A program made the translations under genes and the position numbers. This document shows positions 1 to 7,629 of a DNA stretch of 7,629 nucleotides, one piece after another (within the stretch, counting starts at the first letter, position 1; the number at the start of each line of letters is the position of its first letter). The notes under the pieces were generated by a model. It had not been told where the DNA came from. It ran no database searches and saw only the letters and a program-made list of their open reading frames with translations. This stretch comes from Enterovirga sp. (GTDB lineage: Bacteria; Pseudomonadota; Alphaproteobacteria; Rhizobiales; Beijerinckiaceae), in the NCBI GenBank assembly GCA_028290385.1, contig JAQGJZ010000320.1:1-7629 (forward strand), in the 5' to 3' direction.

Positions 1-778
1 CGGCGGCACGAGCCCGGGCAAGGGCGGCGCCACCCATCTCGGCCTGCCGGTCTTCGACACCGTCAAGGAAGCGCGTGAGAAGACGGGCGCCGACGCCTCC
101 GTCGTCTACGTCCCGCCGCCGGGCGCAGCCGACGCCATCTGCGAGGCGATCGACGCCGAGATCCCGCTCATCGTCTGCATCACGGAGGGCATCCCGGTGC
201 TCGACATGGTGCGGGTGAAGCGCTCGCTCGCCGGCTCCAAGTCGCGCCTCATCGGGCCGAACTGCCCCGGTATCGTGACGGCCGGCCAGTCGAAGATCGG
301 CATCATGCCGGCCAACATCTTCAAGCCGGGAAATGTCGGCATCGTGTCCCGCTCGGGCACGCTGACCTACGAGGCCGTCTTCCAGACTTCCAACGAGGGC
401 CTCGGCCAGACCACGGCCGTTGGCATCGGCGGCGACCCGGTCAAGGGCACCGAGTTCATCGACATGCTGGAGATGTTCCTGGCCGACCCGAAGACGGAGT
501 CGATCGTGATGATCGGCGAGATCGGCGGCTCGGCCGAGGAAGAGGCGGCGCAGTTCATCAAGGACGAGGCCAAGCGCGGTCGCAAGAAGCCCATGGTCGG
601 CTTTATCGCCGGCCGCACCGCCCCTCCCGGGCGGCGCATGGGCCATGCCGGCGCCATCATCTCCGGCGGCAAGGGCGGGGCCGAGGACAAGATCGCCGCG
701 ATGGAATCGGCGGGGATCCGCGTCTCGCCGTCGCCGGCCCGCCTTGGAAAAACCCTCGTTGAGGTCCTCAAGGGCTGA
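1..778 (+). CDS. sucD: Succinyl-CoA synthetase (ADP-forming) alpha subunit, 5'-truncated by the window edge
   Basis: This is the alpha subunit of the TCA-cycle enzyme that turns succinyl-CoA, ADP (or GDP) and phosphate into succinate, ATP (or GTP) and CoA in the cytoplasm, together with SucC. The frame is open from base 2, so about 258 residues are seen and roughly the first 35 (start of the CoA-binding Rossmann domain) lie outside. Visible landmarks are the glycine-rich GGTSPGKGG CoA-binding stretch at the very edge, GPNCPG at 254-271, SRSGTLTYE at 347-373, the [14 protein letters not shown] block, and RMGHAGAI, in which the phosphorylated active-site His is codon 644-646. The KRGRKKP segment before the His loop is longer than in E. 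coli and looks typical of alphaproteobacteria. The stop is TGA 776-778. The paralogous malate thiokinase subunit MtkB is the main alternative, but the adjacent sucA-sucB-lpd favours SucD. No sign of decay. Confidence 0.96.
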   Translation, partial: GGTSPGKGGATHLGLPVFDTVKEAREKTGADASVVYVPPPGAADAICEAIDAEIPLIVCITEGIPVLDMVRVKRSLAGSKSRLIGPNCPGIVTAGQSKIGIMPANIFKPGNVGIVSRSGTLTYEAVFQTSNEGLGQTTAVGIGGDPVKGTEFIDMLEMFLADPKTESIVMIGEIGGSAEEEAAQFIKDEAKRGRKKPMVGFIAGRTAPPGRRMGHAGAIISGGKGGAEDKIAAMESAGIRVSPSPARLGKTLVEVLKG

Positions 779-782
779 AATG

Positions 783-821
783 TCGGGGATCTGACCCGAT
801 GTTTATAGTCGGGTTCAGACC
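783..821 (+). promoter_or_regulatory. Stem-loop just after sucD, with a possible alternative pairing
   Basis: Five bases after the sucD stop, 790-799 pairs with 809-819: 10 base pairs, one bulged T at 814 and a 9-nt AT-rich loop at 800-808. Two more G-C pairs (787-788 with 820-821) extend it past a bulged A at 789. The CCCGA segment at 795-799 could instead pair with TCGGG at 783-787, which would exclude the main stem. No T-run follows, so it is not a textbook intrinsic terminator. It may be a read-through terminator, an mRNA processing or stability element, or chance. The pairing is seen directly; any function is inference. Confidence 0.4.
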
Positions 822-834
822 TTCCTGCTAAAGG

Positions 835-891
835 CTCGTCCGGACCGGAATCTCTGCGCGGGATCTCGTCCGGCTGCACCGTCGTGCACCG
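835..891 (+). repeat. Two pairs of helically spaced short direct repeats in the sucA leader
   Basis: CTCGTCCGG occurs at 835-843 and again at 865-873, exactly 30 bp apart. TGCACCG occurs at 875-881 and 885-891, exactly 10 bp apart. Both spacings are whole turns of B-DNA, which would place each pair on the same face of the helix, as expected for a cooperatively bound operator. They lie 58-115 bp upstream of the sucA start. No protein that recognises these words is known to me, and short GC-rich repeats arise easily by chance in such a genome. Confidence 0.25.
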
Positions 892-949
892 AGCGTGTTT
901 CCCGCGAGCGGTCGGCCTGTCTCCTCAGGCCGCCAGGACACGTGGAAGC

Positions 950-3889
<2,940 letters not shown>

Positions 3890-3896
3890 TCCAGGC

Positions 3897-3923
3897 GCGG
3901 GTGGGCGCGACGCGCCCGCCCGC
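3897..3923 (+). terminator. 13-bp GC-rich inverted repeat directly after sucA (possible terminator or attenuator)
   Basis: Beginning 8 nt after the sucA stop, 3897-3909 pairs with 3911-3923. All 13 pairs are possible; in RNA, 12 are G-C and one is a U-G wobble (3902 with 3918). With the innermost pair open, this is a 12-bp stem closed by a GAC loop. It is the most stable simple hairpin I found in the window. No T-run follows, so full intrinsic termination is uncertain. A 3' stabiliser of the sucA message or partial termination that lowers sucB and lpd expression would also fit. The structure is seen; the role is inferred. Confidence 0.45.
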
Positions 3924-4008
3924 ACCGAATGGCTGTGCCGCGTCGATGCAGATGGCCCGTGACGCGGCGCCGCTCCCGCTCTAGATACCGGGCCTATTCA
4001 TGCTGCGG

Positions 4009-4045
4009 GGCCTTCCCTCGCGGCTTCCAAGGCCAGGTGAAGGCC
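4009..4045 (+). promoter_or_regulatory. Possible stem in the sucB leader with two alternative partners
   Basis: GGCCTT at 4009-4014 can pair with AAGGCC at 4029-4034 or with the identical AAGGCC at 4040-4045. Only 6 bp form and the loops are 14 and 25 nt, so this is weak on its own. It is noted because the sucB start shows no good Shine-Dalgarno sequence, which leaves leader structure as one possible influence on translation. It may well be chance. Confidence 0.15.
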
Positions 4046-4080
4046 ACCCTCGAGAAGGACGCCGCTTCCGGCGCAGCCAC

Positions 4081-5310
4081 ATGCCCACCGACATCACAGT
4101 TCCGACGCTCGGCGAATCCGTGAGCGAGGCCACGATCGGCCGCTGGTTCAAGAAGCCGGGCGATCCGGTCAAGGCGGACGAGCCGCTCGTCGAGCTCGAG
4201 ACGGACAAGGTCACGCTGGAGGTCAACGCGCCGGCCTCGGGCACGCTCGGGGACATCGTTGCGAAGGATGGCGAGACGGTTGGACCGGGCGCGCTCCTGG
4301 GCTCGATCGTCGAGGGTGGCGCCGGAGCTGCCGCGGCTCCCGCCAAGGCCGCGCCTGCCGCGAAGGCCGAGGCTCCGAAGCCTGCCCCCACGCAGCCCGC
4401 GAAGGCCGCTGCCGCCTCGCCGAACGGCCCGGCCGTCGGGCGCATCGCCGCCGAAACCGGGCTCGACCCGGCCAATGTCGTCGGAACGGGCCGGGACGGC
4501 CGGGTGACCAAGGGCGACATGCTGTCGGCGCTGCAGGGCGGCCCGACGGGCGTCGCCACGCCGGCTCCGGCCCCCATGCAGGTTCGTGCCCCCTCGGCGC
4601 CGGACGATGCGAGCCGCGAAGAGCGGGTTCGCATGACGAAGCTCCGTCAGACGATCGCCCGTCGCCTGAAGGACGCCCAGAACATCGCCGCCATGCTCAC
4701 GACGTTCAACGACGTCGACATGGGCGCCGTGATGAAGATGCGCTCGCAATACAAGGACGTGTTCGAGAAGAAGCACGGCGTGAAGCTCGGCTTCATGGGC
4801 TTCTTCACGAAGGCCGTCGTGCAGGCCCTGAAGGAGCTGCCGGCCGTCAACGCCGAGATCGACGGGCAGGACATCGTCTTCAAGAACTACTACCACATCG
4901 GCATCGCGGTCGGGACCGATAAGGGCCTGGTCGTCCCGGTGGTGCGCGACGCCGACCAGCTGTCGATCGCCGAGATCGAGAAGACCATCGCGGGCTACGG
5001 CAAGAAGGCGCGCGACGGCCAGCTCAAGATCGAGGAGATGCAGGGCGGCACCTTCACGATCACCAATGGCGGCATCTACGGTTCGCTGATGTCGACCCCG
5101 ATCCTGAATGCCCCGCAGTCGGGCATCCTGGGCATGCACCGCATCGAGGAGCGCCCGGTGATCCGCGGCGGCCAGGTTGTGGCGCGGCCGATGATGTACC
5201 TGGCGCTCTCCTACGACCACAGGATCGTGGACGGCAAAGAGGCCGTGACCTTCCTCGTGCGCATCAAGGAAGCGCTCGAGGATCCGGCGCGCCTCGTGCT
5301 CGATCTCTGA
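4081..5310 (+). CDS. sucB: Dihydrolipoyl succinyltransferase, E2 component of 2-oxoglutarate dehydrogenase
   Basis: Core subunit of the complex: it carries the succinyl group on lipoyl-lysine and transfers it to CoA. 409 residues, close to E. coli SucB. Domains in order: lipoyl domain (about 1-78) with the lipoylated Lys43 in ETDKV; an Ala/Pro-rich flexible linker (about 80-112); the peripheral-subunit-binding domain (about 114-152, containing [13 protein letters not shown]) that docks E1/E3; a second Pro/Ala linker; then the acyltransferase domain from about 180, with the catalytic His380 and Asp384 in SYDHRIVDG. The start is set by conservation: [14 protein letters not shown] is the usual beginning of the lipoyl domain. 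The frame stays open upstream to an ATG at 4000, but that 27-residue extension is Arg/Pro-rich and unlike the family. No convincing Shine-Dalgarno is present; the nearest purine run, GAGAAGGA at 4052-4059, is 21 nt away. Gap to sucA is 191 nt. Confidence 0.98.
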   Translation: MPTDITVPTLGESVSEATIGRWFKKPGDPVKADEPLVELETDKVTLEVNAPASGTLGDIVAKDGETVGPGALLGSIVEGGAGAAAAPAKAAPAAKAEAPKPAPTQPAKAAAASPNGPAVGRIAAETGLDPANVVGTGRDGRVTKGDMLSALQGGPTGVATPAPAPMQVRAPSAPDDASREERVRMTKLRQTIARRLKDAQNIAAMLTTFNDVDMGAVMKMRSQYKDVFEKKHGVKLGFMGFFTKAVVQALKELPAVNAEIDGQDIVFKNYYHIGIAVGTDKGLVVPVVRDADQLSIAEIEKTIAGYGKKARDGQLKIEEMQGGTFTITNGGIYGSLMSTPILNAPQSGILGMHRIEERPVIRGGQVVARPMMYLALSYDHRIVDGKEAVTFLVRIKEALEDPARLVLDL

Positions 5311-5348
5311 TCGCCGCGCACTTATCTAACCACCGTCACATCGTCAGC

Positions 5349-5425
5349 GTCATGGCCGGGCTGGACCCGGCCATCTCGATTTCAAGCCTCTGATCGGGAT
5401 GCCTGGGCAGAGACCCGGCGTGGCA
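5349..5425 (+). repeat. RIME-like intergenic palindromic element (three consecutive hairpins)
   Basis: Three stems lie head to tail in the sucB-lpd gap. Hairpin I is a perfect 9-bp stem (5352-5360 with 5366-5374) with loop CTGGA. Hairpin II is 5375-5380 with 5393-5398, 6 bp including one T-G wobble. Hairpin III is imperfect: 5404-5407 with 5414-5417 and 5400-5403 with 5422-5425, separated by a one-sided 4-nt bulge. From memory, ATGGCCGGG-loop-CCCGGCCAT followed by a GATGCC(C/T)GGG hairpin resembles dispersed intergenic palindromes of Rhizobiales, similar in plan to the two-palindrome RIME elements of Rhizobium. Membership in that exact family is not shown here. Hairpin III looks eroded. Such elements are usually transcribed and may shape mRNA processing between operon genes. 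Confidence 0.6.
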
Positions 5426-5427
5426 GC

Positions 5428-5433
5428 GGGGGA
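5428..5433 (+). promoter_or_regulatory. Ribosome-binding site of lpd
   Basis: GGGGGA ends 6 nt before the ATG at 5440, the clearest Shine-Dalgarno-like site in the window, and it fixes the lpd start. It begins only 2 nt after the last arm of the upstream repeat element (5425), so folding of that element could affect how accessible it is. Confidence 0.6.
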
Positions 5434-5439
5434 AAACTC

Positions 5440-6843
5440 ATGTCCTACGATCTCGTCGTCATCGGCACCGGCCCCGGCGGCTATGTGTGCGCCATCCGGG
5501 CGGCCCAGCTCGGCCTCAAGACCGCCGTGGTGGAGAAGCGCGCCACGCATGGCGGCACCTGCCTGAATGTCGGCTGCATTCCGTCGAAGGCGCTGCTGCA
5601 CGCCTCCGAGCTGTTCGCCGAAGCGCGCGACCACTTTGCCGATCTCGGCATCCAGGTGTCGGCCCCGACGCTCGACCTCAAGAAGATGATGTCCTTCAAG
5701 GACGAGGGCGTCAGCGGCAACGTGAAGGGCGTCGAGTTCCTGCTGAAGAAGAACAAGATCGACACCTTCCACGGCACGGGCAGCATCAAGGCGCCCGGCC
5801 AGATCGAGATCAAGGGCGAGGGCGGCGCGAGCCAGGTCATCGAGACCAAGGCAATCGTGATCGCCACCGGGTCCGCCGTGGCGCCGCTGCGCGGGATCGA
5901 GATCGACGAAAAGGTCGTCGTGTCGTCGACCGGCGCGCTGGAGCTCGGCAGCGTGCCGAAGAAGCTGCTGGTCGTCGGCGCGGGCGTGATCGGGCTCGAG
6001 CTCGGCTCGGTGTGGCGCCGCCTCGGCGCCGAGGTGATCGTGGTTGAGTTCCTCGACCGCATCCTGCCCGGCATGGACGACGAGGTCGCCAAGCAGTTCC
6101 AGCGCATCCTCGGCAAGCAGGGCTTCGGGTTCAAGCTCGGCTCCAAGGTGACCAAGGTCGAGACCACCGGCGCCGGCGCCAAGGTCACGATCGAGCCGGC
6201 CCAGGGCGAAGGCACGCCTGAGGTGATCGAGGCCGACATCGTGCTCGTCTCCACCGGCCGCATCCCGTTCACGGAAGGCCTCGGGCTCGACGAGGTCGGC
6301 GTGCGCCGGGACGGGAAGGGCCGCGTCGAGGTCGACGCGCATTTCGCCACCAACGTCCCGGGCATCTACGCCATCGGCGACGTGATCGCCGGCCCGATGC
6401 TCGCCCACAAGGCGGAAAACGAGGGCGTGGCGGTGGCCGAGATGATCGCCGGCAAGGCGGGCCACGTGAACTACGACGTGATCCCGAGCGTCGTGTACAC
6501 GTTCCCGGAGATCGCGTCCGTCGGCAAGACCGAGGCCGAGCTGAAGGCCGCCGGCATCAGCTACAACATCGGCAAGTTCCCCTTCACGGCCAACGGCCGC
6601 GCCAAGGTGAACGGCACGACGGACGGGTTCGTGAAGATCCTGGCCGACGCCACCAGTGACCGCGTGCTCGGGGTGCACATCCTCGGGGCCGATGCCGGCA
6701 CGATGATCGCCGAGGCGGCGGTCGCGATGGAGTTCGGCGCCTCCTCGGAGGACATCGCCCGGACCTGCCACGCGCACCCGACGCTGAACGAGGCCGTCAA
6801 GGAAGCGGCGCTCGCCGTCGACAAGCGCCCGATCCACATGTGA
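5440..6843 (+). CDS. lpd: Dihydrolipoyl dehydrogenase, E3 component
   Basis: FAD flavoprotein that reoxidises dihydrolipoamide on SucB and passes the electrons to NAD+. Its 467 residues are the standard length for an E3, with no N-terminal lipoyl domain. Landmarks: FAD-binding GTGPGG (9-14), redox-active disulfide Cys41-Cys46 in [16 protein letters not shown]-binding GAGVIG (180-185) ending in a VVE acidic strand end, the second FAD motif with Gly313-Asp314 in YAIGDV, and the C-terminal dimerisation domain with the catalytic pair His446 and Glu451 in HAHPTLNE. All active-site residues are present. The start is supported by MSYDLVVIG, the usual family beginning, and by a good ribosome-binding site. 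It lies 129 nt after sucB with a structured repeat between. E3 is often shared with pyruvate dehydrogenase or the glycine cleavage system; its place here makes the 2-oxoglutarate complex its main partner, but wider use cannot be excluded. Confidence 0.98.
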   Translation: MSYDLVVIGTGPGGYVCAIRAAQLGLKTAVVEKRATHGGTCLNVGCIPSKALLHASELFAEARDHFADLGIQVSAPTLDLKKMMSFKDEGVSGNVKGVEFLLKKNKIDTFHGTGSIKAPGQIEIKGEGGASQVIETKAIVIATGSAVAPLRGIEIDEKVVVSSTGALELGSVPKKLLVVGAGVIGLELGSVWRRLGAEVIVVEFLDRILPGMDDEVAKQFQRILGKQGFGFKLGSKVTKVETTGAGAKVTIEPAQGEGTPEVIEADIVLVSTGRIPFTEGLGLDEVGVRRDGKGRVEVDAHFATNVPGIYAIGDVIAGPMLAHKAENEGVAVAEMIAGKAGHVNYDVIPSVVYTFPEIASVGKTEAELKAAGISYNIGKFPFTANGRAKVNGTTDGFVKILADATSDRVLGVHILGADAGTMIAEAAVAMEFGASSEDIARTCHAHPTLNEAVKEAALAVDKRPIHM

Positions 6844-6851
6844 GGCGCGCG

Positions 6852-6874
6852 GCGGACCGGCTTAGCCGGTCCGC
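6852..6874. terminator. Convergent stem-loop between lpd and the GTPase gene; the loop is the GTPase stop codon
   Basis: GCGGACCGGC (6852-6861) and GCCGGTCCGC (6865-6874) form a perfect 10-bp inverted repeat with a TTA loop at 6862-6864. Read on the minus strand the loop is TAA, the stop of the convergent GTPase gene, and the right arm encodes its last residues (RTG and part of the preceding Lys codon). The repeat begins 8 nt after the lpd stop. No T-run follows on either strand, so Rho-independent termination is likely but not classical. Its placement between convergent genes supports a bidirectional terminator. Confidence 0.6.
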
Positions 6875-7629
6875 TTCATCGTGGCCGGCGCGAGCGGGTT
6901 GTCCGCGATCGCGACGGCATCCGGGGCATCGATCCCGGCCTGGCCCGTAAAAGCGTCCCACAGCCGGCGGACGGCCGGCTCGGGCACGTCGTCCACGATC
7001 AGGACGAGGCGCGTGCGCCGGTCGGCGTCCGGCCAGGCCGGCAGCACGCCCGCGACGTGTACAACGTGCTGCACGCCCTGGATCAGCACGGGCCGCCCCG
7101 GGTTCTCCAGCACATCCACCAGCCCTTTGAGCCGCAGGATCTTGGGGCCGAAGCTCGACCGTACCAAGTCGAGGAACATGTCGAGCGCGCTCTGGCCCAC
7201 AGGCCGCTCCGCCGTGAGCACGAAGGAGCGGATGTGCTCGTCGTGCCGGCTCACGTCGTGACCGTGGTGGTGATGGCCGCCATGCGCGTGCCCGTGATGG
7301 TGGCCGTGATGTCCGGCCTCGACGCTTTCCGCCTTCAGCCAGGCGCGGACGTCGGCGATCTTGCCGGCCGGATCGAACACCGCGTCACCGATCACCGTTC
7401 GGGCATCGGCCTTGCCGCGGATGGCGGTCACGATCTCGGCGCCGGGGTTCAGGGCCCGAAGGCGATCCTGCAACGTCGCCAGCGCGCCCCCATCCTCGAC
7501 GAGGTCGGTCTTGGTCAGCACGATGCGGTCGGCGATCGCGGCCTGCCGCACGGCCTCGGGCCGCCGGTCCAGCGTTTCGCCGCCGAGCAGCGCATCCACG
7601 GCCGTAACAACCGCCCCGAGCGCGTAACG
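6862..7629 (-). CDS. COG0523 / CobW-family GTP-binding protein with His-rich insert, 5' end outside the window
   Basis: Putative metal-trafficking GTPase of the CobW/YjiA/ZNG1 group, cytoplasmic. The frame stays open through the right edge, giving 255 visible residues. The Walker A loop and the CxCC metal site of this family would lie in the missing N-terminal part, so they cannot be checked. Seen here: a VVTAVDALLGG segment, the guanine-specificity motif TKTD (7504-7515), a His-rich insert (7234-7311, 14 His in 26 residues), and a C-terminal CobW_C-like domain (IRSFVLTAERPVG, then SSFGPKILRLKGLV and the IQGVQHVVHV strand). The stop is TAA at 6862-6864. A GTG at 7597-7599 is not the real start because the conserved sequence continues upstream of it. 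No cobalamin, zinc-transport or nitrile hydratase gene is visible nearby, so the metal (Zn, Co or other) and the client protein stay unassigned; the name CobW should not be read as proof of a cobalamin role. Confidence 0.9.
   Translation of the reverse strand, partial: RYALGAVVTAVDALLGGETLDRRPEAVRQAAIADRIVLTKTDLVEDGGALATLQDRLRALNPGAEIVTAIRGKADARTVIGDAVFDPAGKIADVRAWLKAESVEAGHHGHHHGHAHGGHHHHGHDVSRHDEHIRSFVLTAERPVGQSALDMFLDLVRSSFGPKILRLKGLVDVLENPGRPVLIQGVQHVVHVAGVLPAWPDADRRTRLVLIVDDVPEPAVRRLWDAFTGQAGIDAPDAVAIADNPLAPATMKRTG

Noticed and set aside
1..778. Malate thiokinase subunit (mtkB) instead of sucD.
   Set aside because: The proteins are homologous, but the gene is followed directly by sucA-sucB-lpd, the usual setting for sucD; mtkB belongs to serine-cycle clusters.
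884..949. Upstream GTG start that would lengthen SucA by 22 residues.
   Set aside because: The extra residues are not like the SucA N-terminus, and the repeat-bearing leader overlaps it; MSRQETN at 950 matches how the family begins.
3959..3987. Promoter-like pair GTGACG - 17 nt - TAGATA upstream of sucB.
   Set aside because: Only about 4 of 6 and 3 of 6 matches to the sigma-70 consensus; such pairs are common by chance and no other evidence supports a start here.
4000..4080. Upstream ATG start that would lengthen SucB by 27 residues.
   Set aside because: The extension is Arg/Pro-rich and the lipoyl domain normally begins directly at MPTDI-like sequence; the frame is open by GC bias only.
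3994..5220. A 408-codon open frame on the minus strand opposite sucB.
   Set aside because: Also in register with the sense gene and open for the same codon-usage reason; low-complexity Arg/Gly/Ala composition and no family match that I recognise.
5350..6837. A 495-codon open frame on the minus strand opposite lpd.
   Set aside because: In-register shadow of lpd with Asp/His/Leu/Val-rich low-complexity composition; lpd carries every E3 motif.
7597..7599. GTG as the start of the minus-strand GTPase.
   Set aside because: The frame continues to the window edge and the upstream residues read as conserved GTPase sequence, so the gene is truncated by the window and does not start here.
6881..7627. 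Plus-strand open frames opposite the GTPase gene (6881-7261 and 7361-7627).
   Set aside because: Ser/Arg/Thr-rich products with no recognisable domains, fully overlapped by a minus-strand gene with clear family motifs.

Overview
The window is a stretch of high-GC chromosome carrying the end of the alphaproteobacterial succinyl-CoA / 2-oxoglutarate dehydrogenase gene cluster. The order is sucD (5' end missing) - sucA - sucB - lpd, all on the + strand. A convergent minus-strand gene for a COG0523 (CobW-like) GTPase follows, and its 5' end runs off the right edge. GC-rich codon use with G/C at almost every third position, the sucCD-sucAB-lpd order and the protein sequences all suit a Rhizobiales bacterium. 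A Methylobacterium/Methylorubrum-like organism is the best guess, but this is inference and not a species call.

Layout: 1-778 is the C-terminal ~258 residues of succinyl-CoA synthetase alpha. 779-949 is a 171-nt gap with a bulged stem-loop (a short alternative pairing is possible) and two pairs of helically spaced short direct repeats. 950-3889 is the E1 component (SucA, 979 aa). 3890-4080 is a gap that opens with a strong 13-bp GC-rich inverted repeat. 4081-5310 is the E2 dihydrolipoyl succinyltransferase (SucB, 409 aa). 5311-5439 is a gap holding a three-hairpin, RIME-like intergenic repeat just upstream of the lpd ribosome-binding site. 5440-6843 is the E3 dihydrolipoyl dehydrogenase (Lpd, 467 aa). 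6852-6874 is a perfect 10-bp inverted repeat between the convergent genes, and its 3-nt loop is the stop codon of the GTPase gene. 6862-7629 is the GTPase fragment with a His-rich insert.

SucA decarboxylates 2-oxoglutarate on thiamine diphosphate. SucB carries the succinyl group on its lipoyl-lysine and passes it to CoA. Lpd reoxidises the lipoamide with NAD+. SucCD then makes ATP/GTP from the succinyl-CoA. The four genes therefore encode two consecutive TCA-cycle steps. All catalytic motifs visible in the window are intact and no frameshift was seen.

I see no novel system here; the coding content is ordinary core metabolism. The points worth a second look are non-coding: each gap in this probable operon contains a distinct predicted RNA structure, and the convergent terminator is built into a stop codon.
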